From: DASRJW01 sp035649435 | GTDB lineage: Bacteria > Krumholzibacteriota > Krumholzibacteriia > G020349025 | DNA length: 18,228 bases | Assembly (NCBI GenBank): GCA_035649435.1 | Contig: DASRJO010000172.1 | Location: 1 to 18,228 of the forward strand | Direction: 5' to 3' | In this document: positions 7,278 to 15,208 of the stretch, piece by piece | Layout: every line of letters starts with the position of its first letter | How positions within the stretch are numbered: the stretch's first letter is position 1 | The notes under the pieces: model-generated | Databases searched by the model: none | What the model was told of the DNA's origin: nothing | What the model saw: only the letters and a program-made list of their open reading frames with translations | Translations under genes and position numbers: made by a program

Positions 7278-8933
7278 ATGCCGAAGATCCACATCGACGA
7301 GCGCGAAATCGAGGCCGGGGCCAACGAGAACCTCATCGCGACCGCGGCGCGCGCCGGCGTGCACATCCCGCATTTCTGCTGGCACCCGGCGCTCTCCGTC
7401 GCCGGCAACTGCCGCCAGTGCCTGGTCGAGATCGAGGGCGTGCCGAAGCCGCAGATCGCCTGCAACACGCCGCTCAAGGACGGCATGGTGGTGCGGACGA
7501 AATCGCCGGCCATACAGGAAGCCCGCCGCGGCGTGCTCGAGTTCCTGCTGCTCAATCATCCCATCGACTGCCCGATCTGCGATCAGGCGGGGGAGTGCCG
7601 CTTGCAGGAGTACTACATGTCGCACGGGCTGTACGACGCGCGGCGCAACGTCGACAAGGTGCACAAGCCGAAGGTGGTCGATCTGGGACCGCACGTCCTC
7701 CTCGACGCCGAACGCTGCGTGCTGTGCACGCGCTGCGTGCGCTTCTGCAGCGAGGTGGCCCGAAGCGACGAACTCTACGTCGCCGAACGTGGCAGTCACT
7801 CGGAGATCGCCACTTTCCCTGGCCAGCCACTGGTCAACGCCTACTCTGGCAACGTCGTCGACATCTGCCCGGTGGGCGCGCTGCTGAGCAAGGAGTTCCG
7901 GTTCAAGAGCCGCGTCTGGTGGCTCAAGAAGGCCGATTCGGTGTGCACGAGCTGCGCGCGTGGTTGCAACGTGCGCATCGATCATCATTGGAATCAGGTG
8001 CAGCGACAGGTGCCGCGCTACAACCCCGAGGTGAACTCCTACTGGATGTGCGATCGCGGCCGCACCCACATCGATTGGATCAACGAGCAACGGGTGACTG
8101 CGGCGCAGCACGGCGAGCAGACTCTGGTGCTGCGCGAGGCGTTCGAACTCCTGGCAGCGCGACTCGCAGCCGCGGGGTCCGCGGTCACGGTCGTGCTCTC
8201 GCCCAAGCTCGCCAACGAAGACCTGCTGGCCTGGCGCCACCTGTTCACTGCGGTACTCCCGGCAGCGCATCTGGGCGCGGGGTCGCTCGAGCCGGCGCAA
8301 CCCGAGGACGACATCCTGCGCCGCGCCGACCCGCATCCGAACACCTGGTCGGTGCAGGCGCTGGAGTTGGCGGCCGACGTGCGCGCGCTCTGGCAGGCAC
8401 CAGCCAAGCTGCTGCTCCTCGTCGGCGACGATCCCGTCGGCTGGGATCCGGCGCTCGCCGCCGGTCTCGCCCGCTTCGATTTCGTCGCCGCGGCGCTCAC
8501 CAATCACAACGCCACGGCGACGAGTGTGCTCGCCGCCGGCGGACTGTTGCTGCCGCTCGCGACGCATGCGGAGTACGCCGGCACCTTCAACAATTACGCC
8601 GGCCGCGTGCAGCGCTTCGAAGCGGCGCTCGCACCTTTCGGTTCGGCGCTCGCGGCGCACGAGATGGCAGTGGAGCTGGCGCTCGTACTGCGGCGCGAGT
8701 TTTGGCCCGCGGGCAAGCCACGGACGAGCGTGCAACAGGGGATTTGGCAACAGCTGGCGCCCGCGATCCCGGCGATGCCGCGCATCGACTGGGAGCATGT
8801 GCCGCCGGAGGGGCTGAACCCGACTTGGAAGCCGACGGCACGGCCGCGTTCGGTGCTCACGGGAGAAGACGCCACCGACGCCTACAGCTGGGGTGCGGCA
8901 CCCGAAGCCGCGCGCGCAGGTGAGCATGGATAG
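7278..8933 (+). CDS. nuoG: NADH-quinone oxidoreductase subunit G, compact form with N7 motif
   Basis: NuoG (75-kDa subunit) relays electrons through several clusters in the peripheral arm. Readable ligand sets are N1b: C34, C45, C48, C62; N5: H94, C98, C101, C107 (H-x3-C-x2-C-x5-C); N4: C147, C150, C153, C197; and N7: C223, C226, C230, C258 in the exact C-x2-C-x3-C-x27-C spacing known from E. coli and Thermus. N7 is absent from mitochondrial and alphaproteobacterial enzymes. At 551 residues the protein is much shorter than E. coli NuoG (about 900) because the molybdopterin-enzyme-like C-terminal part is reduced; EYAGTFNNYAGRVQRFEAAL (about 433-452) is the usual landmark that remains. GAGGA lies 7 nt before the ATG at 7278. 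The last 8 bases overlap the nuoH start. Confidence 0.95.
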   Translation: MPKIHIDEREIEAGANENLIATAARAGVHIPHFCWHPALSVAGNCRQCLVEIEGVPKPQIACNTPLKDGMVVRTKSPAIQEARRGVLEFLLLNHPIDCPICDQAGECRLQEYYMSHGLYDARRNVDKVHKPKVVDLGPHVLLDAERCVLCTRCVRFCSEVARSDELYVAERGSHSEIATFPGQPLVNAYSGNVVDICPVGALLSKEFRFKSRVWWLKKADSVCTSCARGCNVRIDHHWNQVQRQVPRYNPEVNSYWMCDRGRTHIDWINEQRVTAAQHGEQTLVLREAFELLAARLAAAGSAVTVVLSPKLANEDLLAWRHLFTAVLPAAHLGAGSLEPAQPEDDILRRADPHPNTWSVQALELAADVRALWQAPAKLLLLVGDDPVGWDPALAAGLARFDFVAAALTNHNATATSVLAAGGLLLPLATHAEYAGTFNNYAGRVQRFEAALAPFGSALAAHEMAVELALVLRREFWPAGKPRTSVQQGIWQQLAPAIPAMPRIDWEHVPPEGLNPTWKPTARPRSVLTGEDATDAYSWGAAPEAARAGEHG

Positions 8934-10224
8934 TTTGAATCAGCATCCCGCGATCATCGCCGGCCGGCTGCTGCTCGGTTGGATGGTGCCGCTCGCTTTC
9001 TTGCCGCTCATGATCTGGTTCGAGCGCAAGATGAGCGCCTTCATGCAGGATCGCACCGGTCCCAACCGCGCCGCGATCCTCGGCATGCGACTGGGTGGCG
9101 TCATCCACACCTTGGCCGACGTGCTCAAGCTGCTGTCCAAGGAAGACGTGGTGCCAACACAGGTGCATCCGCTCTATTACCGGCTCGGACCGTTCGTGGC
9201 CATCTTCGTCGCGCAGCTGTTGTTCGTCATCGTGCCGCTGACGGACACCTTGCGCTTGGGGCAGGACGAGATCGCCATGCAGGGACTGCAGCTCGACATC
9301 GGCATCCTCTGGCCATTGGCAGTCGGCGCCTTGATGGTGTACTCGATCGTGCTCGCCGGCTGGGCCTCGAACAACAAGTTCGGGACCTTGGGCGGATTGC
9401 GCGCCGCGGCGCAAATGGTGAGCTATGAAGTCGCGCTCGGCCTGTCGATCATGGGTGCGGTGATGATCTACGGCACGCTCGATCTCAACACGATCGTGCG
9501 CGAACAAGGCCAGCTGCTGTGGGGCTTCCTGCCGCGCTGGGGCATCGTCATGCAGCCGCTCGGGTTCCTGCTGTTCTTGGTCGCGGCGTTCGCCGAGACC
9601 AACCGCACGCCTTTCGACTTGCCCGAACGCGACTCCGAAATCGTCGCCGGCTATCACACCGAGTATTCCGCCGTGCGCTTCGCTTTCTTCTTCATGGCCG
9701 AATACATCCACATCGTGGTGGCTTCCGGCCTGGTGGTGACGCTCTTCCTCGGGGGCTGGCAAGTGCCGTGGCTGGATACGGCGGCGTTGCGTGCACAGGC
9801 GAAACCGGTGCTCGCGGTCATGCTCGGCGGTCTGGTGCTGGCCGGTATCGTCATCGTGCCGGCAGCGCTGCGGTGGTCGCGAACGTTGCGCCAGCACTAC
9901 ACCGACGCGCGCCGGCACGAAGGCCGCGTCTGGGTGGTGCTGATGGGCGGCGCGGCGACGATCGGCGCGGCCGGTCTGGCGCTGTTGCCGGGCCTCGCGC
10001 TTCCCGAATGGGCACCGGTGGCGGTGGCGGCGCTGGCACAGATCTCCGCCTTCATCGCCAAGGTGCTCCTGGTGGCGCTCACGTTCATCTGGGTGCGCTG
10101 GACGCTGCCAAGCTTCCGCTACGACCAACTCATGCGCTTGGGATGGAAGCAACTCATGCCCTTGGCACTGGTGAACATCACGGTCACCGGCTTCTGGCTC
10201 CTCCTGTTCGGGAAGGGATCGTGA
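8926..10224 (+). CDS. nuoH: NADH-quinone oxidoreductase subunit H with extra two-helix insertion
   Basis: NuoH (ND1 homologue) forms the membrane part of the quinone chamber and couples it to the pumping arm. Conserved loops are FERKMSAFMQDRTGPNR (residues 33-48), AETNRTPFDLPERDSEIVAGYHTEYSAVRF (223-252, written in part here from the family signature) and VRWTLPSFRYDQLMRLGWK (390-408). At 432 residues it is about 90-100 longer than the usual 325-350. The excess lies at about 285-360, between canonical helices 6 and 7: two added hydrophobic segments (about 294-315 and 335-358) flank a strongly basic loop (316-334). The ATG at 8926 has AGGTGAG just upstream and lies inside the end of nuoG. Its stop overlaps the nuoI start. 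Confidence 0.96.
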   Translation: MDSLNQHPAIIAGRLLLGWMVPLAFLPLMIWFERKMSAFMQDRTGPNRAAILGMRLGGVIHTLADVLKLLSKEDVVPTQVHPLYYRLGPFVAIFVAQLLFVIVPLTDTLRLGQDEIAMQGLQLDIGILWPLAVGALMVYSIVLAGWASNNKFGTLGGLRAAAQMVSYEVALGLSIMGAVMIYGTLDLNTIVREQGQLLWGFLPRWGIVMQPLGFLLFLVAAFAETNRTPFDLPERDSEIVAGYHTEYSAVRFAFFFMAEYIHIVVASGLVVTLFLGGWQVPWLDTAALRAQAKPVLAVMLGGLVLAGIVIVPAALRWSRTLRQHYTDARRHEGRVWVVLMGGAATIGAAGLALLPGLALPEWAPVAVAALAQISAFIAKVLLVALTFIWVRWTLPSFRYDQLMRLGWKQLMPLALVNITVTGFWLLLFGKGS

Positions 10225-10745
10225 TGGCAGTCGACCCCGCGCTGTTGGCGCGACTCAACGTCAAGCCCGAGGAGTTGCGCGTCGTGCGCGCGCAGACGAG
10301 CTTCTTGCAGAGCTTGTACATCCTCGAGGTGGTGCGCGGTCTCGCCGTCACGTTGCGGCATTTGCTGCGCAATTTGGTGCGCCAGAGCGCCATGCCGACC
10401 AGCCAGTTTCCGGAGGTGCAGCGCGTCCTTCCCGAAGGTTTCCGTGGCCGCCACCGCCTGACGGTGAAGGATGACGGCACGCCGCGCTGCGTCGCGTGCA
10501 TGATGTGTCCGACGGCGTGCCCGGCGGACTGCATTCACATCGAGGCGGCGGAAAGCCCCGACCCGAGCGTCGAGAAGGTTCCGGTGCGCTTCGAGATCGA
10601 CCTCATGCGTTGCATTTTCTGCGGGTTCTGCGTCGAGGCGTGTCCGAAGGATGCCATCCGCATGGACACCGGCCGCTTTTTCGACCTGGCGGGCACGCAT
10701 CGCGAGGACTTCGTGCTGACGATGGACCGGTTGCTGAACGATTGA
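10224..10745 (+). CDS. nuoI: NADH-quinone oxidoreductase subunit I (clusters N6a/N6b)
   Basis: NuoI (TYKY homologue) is an 8Fe ferredoxin-type subunit that carries electrons through N6a and N6b to N2. Two C-x2-C-x2-C-x3-CP motifs are present: C89, C92, C95, C99 and C130, C133, C136, C140; each fourth Cys joins the other cluster, as in the family. The membrane-contacting amphipathic N-terminal stretch YILEVVRGLAVTLRHLLRNL (residues 32-51) is preceded by about 30 residues that have no counterpart in E. coli NuoI. The ATG at 10224 overlaps the nuoH stop (TGATG), and GGAAGGGA at 10211-10218 is a strong ribosome binding site, so the extension appears genuine. Total length is 173 residues. Confidence 0.96.
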   Translation: MAVDPALLARLNVKPEELRVVRAQTSFLQSLYILEVVRGLAVTLRHLLRNLVRQSAMPTSQFPEVQRVLPEGFRGRHRLTVKDDGTPRCVACMMCPTACPADCIHIEAAESPDPSVEKVPVRFEIDLMRCIFCGFCVEACPKDAIRMDTGRFFDLAGTHREDFVLTMDRLLND

Positions 10746-10755
10746 AGGGACCGCC

Positions 10756-11250
10756 GTGGAGCGAGTGTTGTTCTACGCCCTGAGTGGCATCTCCGTGCTC
10801 GCGGCGCTGTGGATGATCACGCGCCGCAGCCCGTTGTCGAGCGCACTGTCGCTCGTCGTCACCTTCCTGGGTCTGGCAGCGCTGTACGCCATGCTCGACG
10901 CCCAGCTGCTGTTCGTGGTGCAGATCTGGGTCTATGCCGGAGCCGTGATGGTCCTCGTCCTGTTCGTCATCATGCTGCTCAACCTGCGCGAGGAAGAATC
11001 GCGCATGGCCGCTGCTAGCTGGGGCCGCTTCGCGCTCTGCGGCATCCTCGCTCTCGGGCTGGCGTGGAAGGCCTTCGGTGTTCTCGCCGGCGTGCGCGGC
11101 ATCGCGCCGCCGGTGTCGAGCGAATTCGGCGGCGTGGCGTCCGTGGCCGAGATCCTGTTCACGCGTTATCTGGTGCAGTTCCAGCTCGTCGGCTTGTTGC
11201 TGCTGGCCGTGGTCGTGGGCGTCGTGGTCCTGGCGAAACGCGCGAGGTGA
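10756..11250 (+). CDS. nuoJ: NADH-quinone oxidoreductase subunit J
   Basis: NuoJ (ND6 homologue) is a five-helix membrane subunit near the quinone-coupling region. The signature third helix VQIWVYAGAVMVLVLFVIMLLNL (residues 55-77 region) is present; its Tyr-Ala-Gly-Ala section is where other complexes form the pi-bulge that switches during turnover. The protein has 164 residues, within the family range. The start is GTG at 10756, preceded by GAAGGGA at 10744-10750, which overlaps the nuoI stop. The stop lies 2 bp before the nuoK start. Confidence 0.94.
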   Translation: MERVLFYALSGISVLAALWMITRRSPLSSALSLVVTFLGLAALYAMLDAQLLFVVQIWVYAGAVMVLVLFVIMLLNLREEESRMAAASWGRFALCGILALGLAWKAFGVLAGVRGIAPPVSSEFGGVASVAEILFTRYLVQFQLVGLLLLAVVVGVVVLAKRAR

Positions 11251-11252
11251 GC

Positions 11253-11555
11253 ATGGTCGGATTGCACGAATACCTGGTGGTGAGCGGTCTCTTGTTCCTG
11301 ATCGGCGCCGTCGGCGTCCTCACCCGCACCAACGGGCTCATCCTGTTCATGTCTCTCGAGCTGATGCTGAACGCGGTGAACCTGACGTTCGTGGCACTGG
11401 CGCGTTATACCGGCAGTCTCGATGGGCATGTGTTCGTGTTCCTGGTGACGGCGGTCGCGGCGGCCGAAGCCGCGGTGGGGCTCGCGATCTTCGTCAGCCT
11501 CTTCCGGCTGCACCGCTCGGTCAACGTCGACCAGATGAACGCGATGGGGGAGTGA
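11253..11555 (+). CDS. nuoK: NADH-quinone oxidoreductase subunit K
   Basis: NuoK (ND4L homologue) is a three-helix membrane subunit in the proton path linking the quinone site to the antiporter subunits. With the ATG at 11253 the protein has exactly 100 residues. The two membrane glutamates essential in E. coli fall at identical positions, E36 (SLELMLNAVNL) and E72 (AAAEAAVGLAIF), which confirms the start. The segment GLYHYLVVSGLLF-like N-terminus and VFVFLVTAVAAAEA are typical. GAGGTGA at the end of nuoJ serves as ribosome binding site. A longer in-frame reading starting at 11064 is only read-through upstream of this start. Confidence 0.96.
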   Translation: MVGLHEYLVVSGLLFLIGAVGVLTRTNGLILFMSLELMLNAVNLTFVALARYTGSLDGHVFVFLVTAVAAAEAAVGLAIFVSLFRLHRSVNVDQMNAMGE

Positions 11556-11556
11556 C

Positions 11557-13602
11557 GTGGAAGCGACGTGGCTGTGGCTGATCCCGATCGCGCCGCTCGT
11601 GACCAGCGTGCTCTGCGGTGCGATCGCGCTCGCGACGCGCAACGCGGAGGCGCCGCCACGGCGGCTCGTGGGTTGGCTCGCCTGTCTCGGGCCGGGGCTC
11701 AGCTTCGCCTTGTCTCTGCTGGCGTGGACGGAGCTGCGCGGGCTCATGCCCGTGGGCCGCATGCTGTCGCAGACGGCGTATCGCTGGATCGATTCGGGCG
11801 TGCTGCAGCTGGATGTCGGGTTCGTCGTCGACCCGCTGTCGTCGCTGATGCTGCTGTTCGTGACCGGTGTCGGCACGCTCATCCATATCTATTCGACCGG
11901 CTACATGCACGCCGAGCGCGGCTTCGCCCGCTACTTCGCTTATCTCAATCTGTTCATGTTTTCCATGCTGATCCTGGTGCTGGCCGACAGCCTGCCGTTG
12001 CTGTTCGTCGGCTGGGAAGGAGTGGGGCTGTGCTCCTACCTCCTCATCGGCTATTGGTTCGAGGACCCGGCCAAGGCCGCAGCCGGCAAGAAGGCGTTCG
12101 TGGTCAATCGCATCGGCGACTTCGGTGTGCTGATCGCGATGTTCCTGGTGCTGTGGACCTTGCAGGGGGTGGGCTCCGCCAGCCTGTCGTTCGCCGACTT
12201 GCGCCGGCACACCGAAGCCTTCACGCCGGCGCTCGCGACCGCGGTGTGCCTGCTGCTCTTCCTCGGGGCGACGGGGAAGTCGGCGCAGATCCCACTCTAT
12301 GTTTGGCTCCCGGACGCCATGGCGGGACCGACACCGGTCTCCGCCCTCATTCATGCGGCGACGATGGTGACCGCCGGTGTGTATCTGGTGGCGCGCATGC
12401 ACTTCCTCTTCGCGCTGTCGCCGGTCGCGAGCACGATCGTGGCGGTGGTGGGTGCCGCGACTGCGCTGCTGGCGGCGACGATCGCCGTGGCGCAGAACGA
12501 CTTCAAGAAGGTGCTGGCGTATTCGACCGTGAGCCAGCTGGGCTACATGTTCGTCGGCGTCGGCGTGGGCGCCTATGGTGCCGGGATTTTCCATGTCTTC
12601 ACGCACGCGTTCTTCAAGGCGTGCTTGTTCTTGGGCTCGGGAGCCGTCATTCACGCGCTGCATGACGAACAGGACATTCGGCGCATGGGTGGACTGCGCC
12701 ACAAGATGCCGCTCACGTTCTGGACGTTCGTCATCGCGACCTTGGCGCTGGCTGGCATCCCGCCGCTGGCTGGATTCTTCAGCAAGGACCACATTCTGTG
12801 GGAGGCGCTGTCGAAGCCGAACGTCGTCGCTCCATGGCTGCCGCCGGTGCTGTGGGTCGTGTTGGTCGCTGCGGCACTGTGCACCGCTTTCTACATGTGG
12901 CGGCTCGTCGCGCTGGTGTTCTTGGGTTCTTTCCGCGGCGACGCCCACACGTACGAGCATGCGCACGAAGCGCCGCCGAGCATGGCCATGCCGCTGGTGC
13001 TGCTCGCGACCGGCAGCGTGCTGGTCGGCCTCCTCGGGGTGCCGCACCTTCTCGGCGGTTCCAATCGTCTCGAGTCGTGGCTGCACCCGAGCTTCACCTT
13101 GGCGCAGGACACACACCTCGAGTCGCCGCCACACGAAGGTGAAGAGAGCGGCGGTTCTGCCGCGGAGACAGAGGCGAGCGTCGGGCACGAACCCGTGTCC
13201 GCGCACGCGACGTCCGCGGCGTTGCCGGAATCCGCGGCCATGGCGGTGGCGCTCGCGGCCGGGCTCCTCGGCCTCGGACTCGGGCATCAGTTGTATGTGC
13301 GCCGACCGCAGGCGGCCTCGGCACTGGCGATGCGTTTGCCCGCGGTGCGCAGACTGCTCGCCGGCAAGTACTTCATCGACGAGCTCTACGCCGCCGCCAT
13401 CGTTCGGCCGCTGCGGCTGTTCTCGGATCGCGTGCTGTGGCGGATCGTCGACATGCGGCTCATCGACGGCAGCGTCCGCCTGCTGGGTTGGCTGACGTGG
13501 GCGCTGTCGGTGGCCTTCCGTTTCGCCCAGAGCGGGTATGTACAGACCTACGTTCTCGTCGTCGTCCTGGGTGTGTTCGCTCTGTTGTGGCGCGTGCTGT
13601 GA
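11557..13602 (+). CDS. nuoL: NADH-quinone oxidoreductase subunit L
   Basis: NuoL (ND5 homologue) is the distal antiporter-like proton pump, with a long lateral helix along the membrane arm. Key residues are visible: E154 in GWEGVGLCSYLLIGYW, K241 in ATGKSAQIPLYVWLPDAM, then AGPTPVSALIHAATMVTAGVYL (255-276), and K410 in AGFFSKDHILW. The C-terminal part (about 595-681, GKYFIDELYAAAIVRP onward) matches the lateral helix region. At 681 residues it is longer than E. coli NuoL (613), partly because of a polar, acidic linker (about 515-560) before the final segments. The start is GTG at 11557, one base after the nuoK stop, with GGGGGAG just upstream. Confidence 0.97.
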   Translation: MEATWLWLIPIAPLVTSVLCGAIALATRNAEAPPRRLVGWLACLGPGLSFALSLLAWTELRGLMPVGRMLSQTAYRWIDSGVLQLDVGFVVDPLSSLMLLFVTGVGTLIHIYSTGYMHAERGFARYFAYLNLFMFSMLILVLADSLPLLFVGWEGVGLCSYLLIGYWFEDPAKAAAGKKAFVVNRIGDFGVLIAMFLVLWTLQGVGSASLSFADLRRHTEAFTPALATAVCLLLFLGATGKSAQIPLYVWLPDAMAGPTPVSALIHAATMVTAGVYLVARMHFLFALSPVASTIVAVVGAATALLAATIAVAQNDFKKVLAYSTVSQLGYMFVGVGVGAYGAGIFHVFTHAFFKACLFLGSGAVIHALHDEQDIRRMGGLRHKMPLTFWTFVIATLALAGIPPLAGFFSKDHILWEALSKPNVVAPWLPPVLWVVLVAAALCTAFYMWRLVALVFLGSFRGDAHTYEHAHEAPPSMAMPLVLLATGSVLVGLLGVPHLLGGSNRLESWLHPSFTLAQDTHLESPPHEGEESGGSAAETEASVGHEPVSAHATSAALPESAAMAVALAAGLLGLGLGHQLYVRRPQAASALAMRLPAVRRLLAGKYFIDELYAAAIVRPLRLFSDRVLWRIVDMRLIDGSVRLLGWLTWALSVAFRFAQSGYVQTYVLVVVLGVFALLWRVL

Positions 13603-13618
13603 AGCGCGGAGGTCGACT

Positions 13619-15208
13619 GTGCCGTTGTTGAGCGCCATCGTGTTCGTGCCGATGCTCACGGCCGTGGCGTTGCTGCTGTTGCCGCGCGGCAACGAGCGCC
13701 TGGTGCGTAGCGTGGCCTTGCTGGGCATGCTGCTCGATCTCGTGTTGACCCTGATGGCGGTGCAGCAATCCAACAACGGCGCGGGTTTCCAGCTCGTCGA
13801 GCGCGCGGCGTGGATCCCGCGCTGGGGCATCGAGTATCACTTGGGAATGGACGGCATCAGCCTGTGGCTGGTGGCGCTCACCGGGCTGCTCGGTCCGATC
13901 GCCGTGCTCGGGTCGTGGACGGGCATCACGCAGCGAGTGCGCGAGTTCCACGTGCTGCTGCTCCTGTTGCAGACCGGCATGCAGGGAACGTTCCTGAGCC
14001 TCGATCTCTTCCTGTTCTACGTCTTCTGGGAAGTTTCGCTGGTGCCGATGTATTTCCTCATCGGCATTTGGGGGCACGAGCGCCGCCTGTACGCCGCGAT
14101 CAAGTTCGTTTTGTTCACGCTCGCGGGCTCTCTGCTGATGCTGGTGGCGATTCTGTCGCTGGTGGTGGAGCACGCACGCGAGACCGGCACCTATACCTTC
14201 GATCTGCTCACGTTGTACGGCACCGACATCGACCCCGCGCATCAGATTTGGTATTTCGCCGCCTTCGCACTCGCCTTCGCCATCAAGGTGCCGCTGTGGC
14301 CACTGCACACCTGGCTGCCCGACGCGCACGTCGAGGCGCCCACCGCCGGTTCGGTCATCCTCGCCGGCATCCTGCTCAAGATGGGTGGCTACGGTTTCTT
14401 GCGCTTCGCGATGCCACTGTTCCCGCATGGGCTCGCGGCCGCGACACCGTTGCTCATGGCGGTCTCCGTCATCGGCATCGTCTACGGCGCCTTGGTGTCG
14501 ATGGTGCAGCCCGACATGAAGAAGCTGGTGGCTTACTCCTCCGTGAGCCATCTGGGGTTCGTCATGCTCGGGATTCTGAGCGCCAATACGCAAGGGCTCG
14601 AGGGCGGCATCTACCAGATGCTGAACCATGGGTTGTCGACGGGAGCGCTCTTCCTCTTGGTGGGCATGCTCTACGAGCGCCGGCACTCGCGCGCGATCGC
14701 GGATTTCGGCGGCCTTGCCAAGAGCATGCCGATCTATGCCGTCGTCCTGGTGTTCGTGACCTTGTCCTCCATCGGTCTGCCGGGGTTGAACGGCTTCGTC
14801 GGTGAGTTCCTCATCCTTCTCGGCGCCTTCAAGGAGAGCCGTTTGCACGCCGTGATCGCCACCACGGGCGTGGTGTTGGGGGCCGTCTACATGTTGTGGA
14901 TGGTCGAGCGCGTGCTGTTCGGTCCGATCCGCCAAGAGGCGAACCGGCGCGTGCACGACCTGTCGCGCCGCGAGATCCTCACCTTCGCGCCGCTTCTCGT
15001 TCTCATCGTCGTCATGGGGGTCTATCCCAAGCCGTTCCTGGATCGGATGCACGGCTCGGTCGGCACGTTGATCCGCCGCGTGCAGCTCGACGAACGGCTG
15101 GCCGCCGACAAAGCGGGCGCACCCAGGCTGCAGGCCGACGATGACGTGCGCTTGCCCGCTGCGACGGCAGCGGCCGAGTCGACGGCGTCGCGGGAGGGAG
15201 CGCGATGA
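13619..15208 (+). CDS. nuoM: NADH-quinone oxidoreductase subunit M
   Basis: NuoM (ND4 homologue) is the middle antiporter-like subunit. Essential charged positions are present: E138 in VFWEVSLVPMYFLIGIWG, K223 in AIKVPLWPLHTWLPDAHVEAP and K254 in ILLKMGGYGFLRF. MKKLVAYSSVSHLGFVMLG and GLPGLNGFVGEFLIL are typical later landmarks. The start is taken as GTG at 13619 (MPLLSAIVFVPML), where GGAGG at 13608-13612 lies 6 nt upstream; the in-frame ATG at 13538 would extend into nuoL and is not supported. The length is 529 residues. The last 35 or so residues are a polar Ala/Asp-rich tail beyond the usual end. The stop overlaps the nuoN ATG. Confidence 0.96.
   Translation: MPLLSAIVFVPMLTAVALLLLPRGNERLVRSVALLGMLLDLVLTLMAVQQSNNGAGFQLVERAAWIPRWGIEYHLGMDGISLWLVALTGLLGPIAVLGSWTGITQRVREFHVLLLLLQTGMQGTFLSLDLFLFYVFWEVSLVPMYFLIGIWGHERRLYAAIKFVLFTLAGSLLMLVAILSLVVEHARETGTYTFDLLTLYGTDIDPAHQIWYFAAFALAFAIKVPLWPLHTWLPDAHVEAPTAGSVILAGILLKMGGYGFLRFAMPLFPHGLAAATPLLMAVSVIGIVYGALVSMVQPDMKKLVAYSSVSHLGFVMLGILSANTQGLEGGIYQMLNHGLSTGALFLLVGMLYERRHSRAIADFGGLAKSMPIYAVVLVFVTLSSIGLPGLNGFVGEFLILLGAFKESRLHAVIATTGVVLGAVYMLWMVERVLFGPIRQEANRRVHDLSRREILTFAPLLVLIVVMGVYPKPFLDRMHGSVGTLIRRVQLDERLAADKAGAPRLQADDDVRLPAATAAAESTASREGAR

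Noticed and set aside
11521..13830. Very long open frame (769 codons) on the - strand opposite nuoL
   Set aside because: It is a GC-rich antisense shadow: the protein is dominated by Arg/His/Gln/Glu without any fold signature, and the + strand encodes an unmistakable NuoL. The same reasoning applies to the long - strand frames at 4160-5683, 5632-7167, 7164-8927, 13460-15052, 15022-16908 and 16785-18197.
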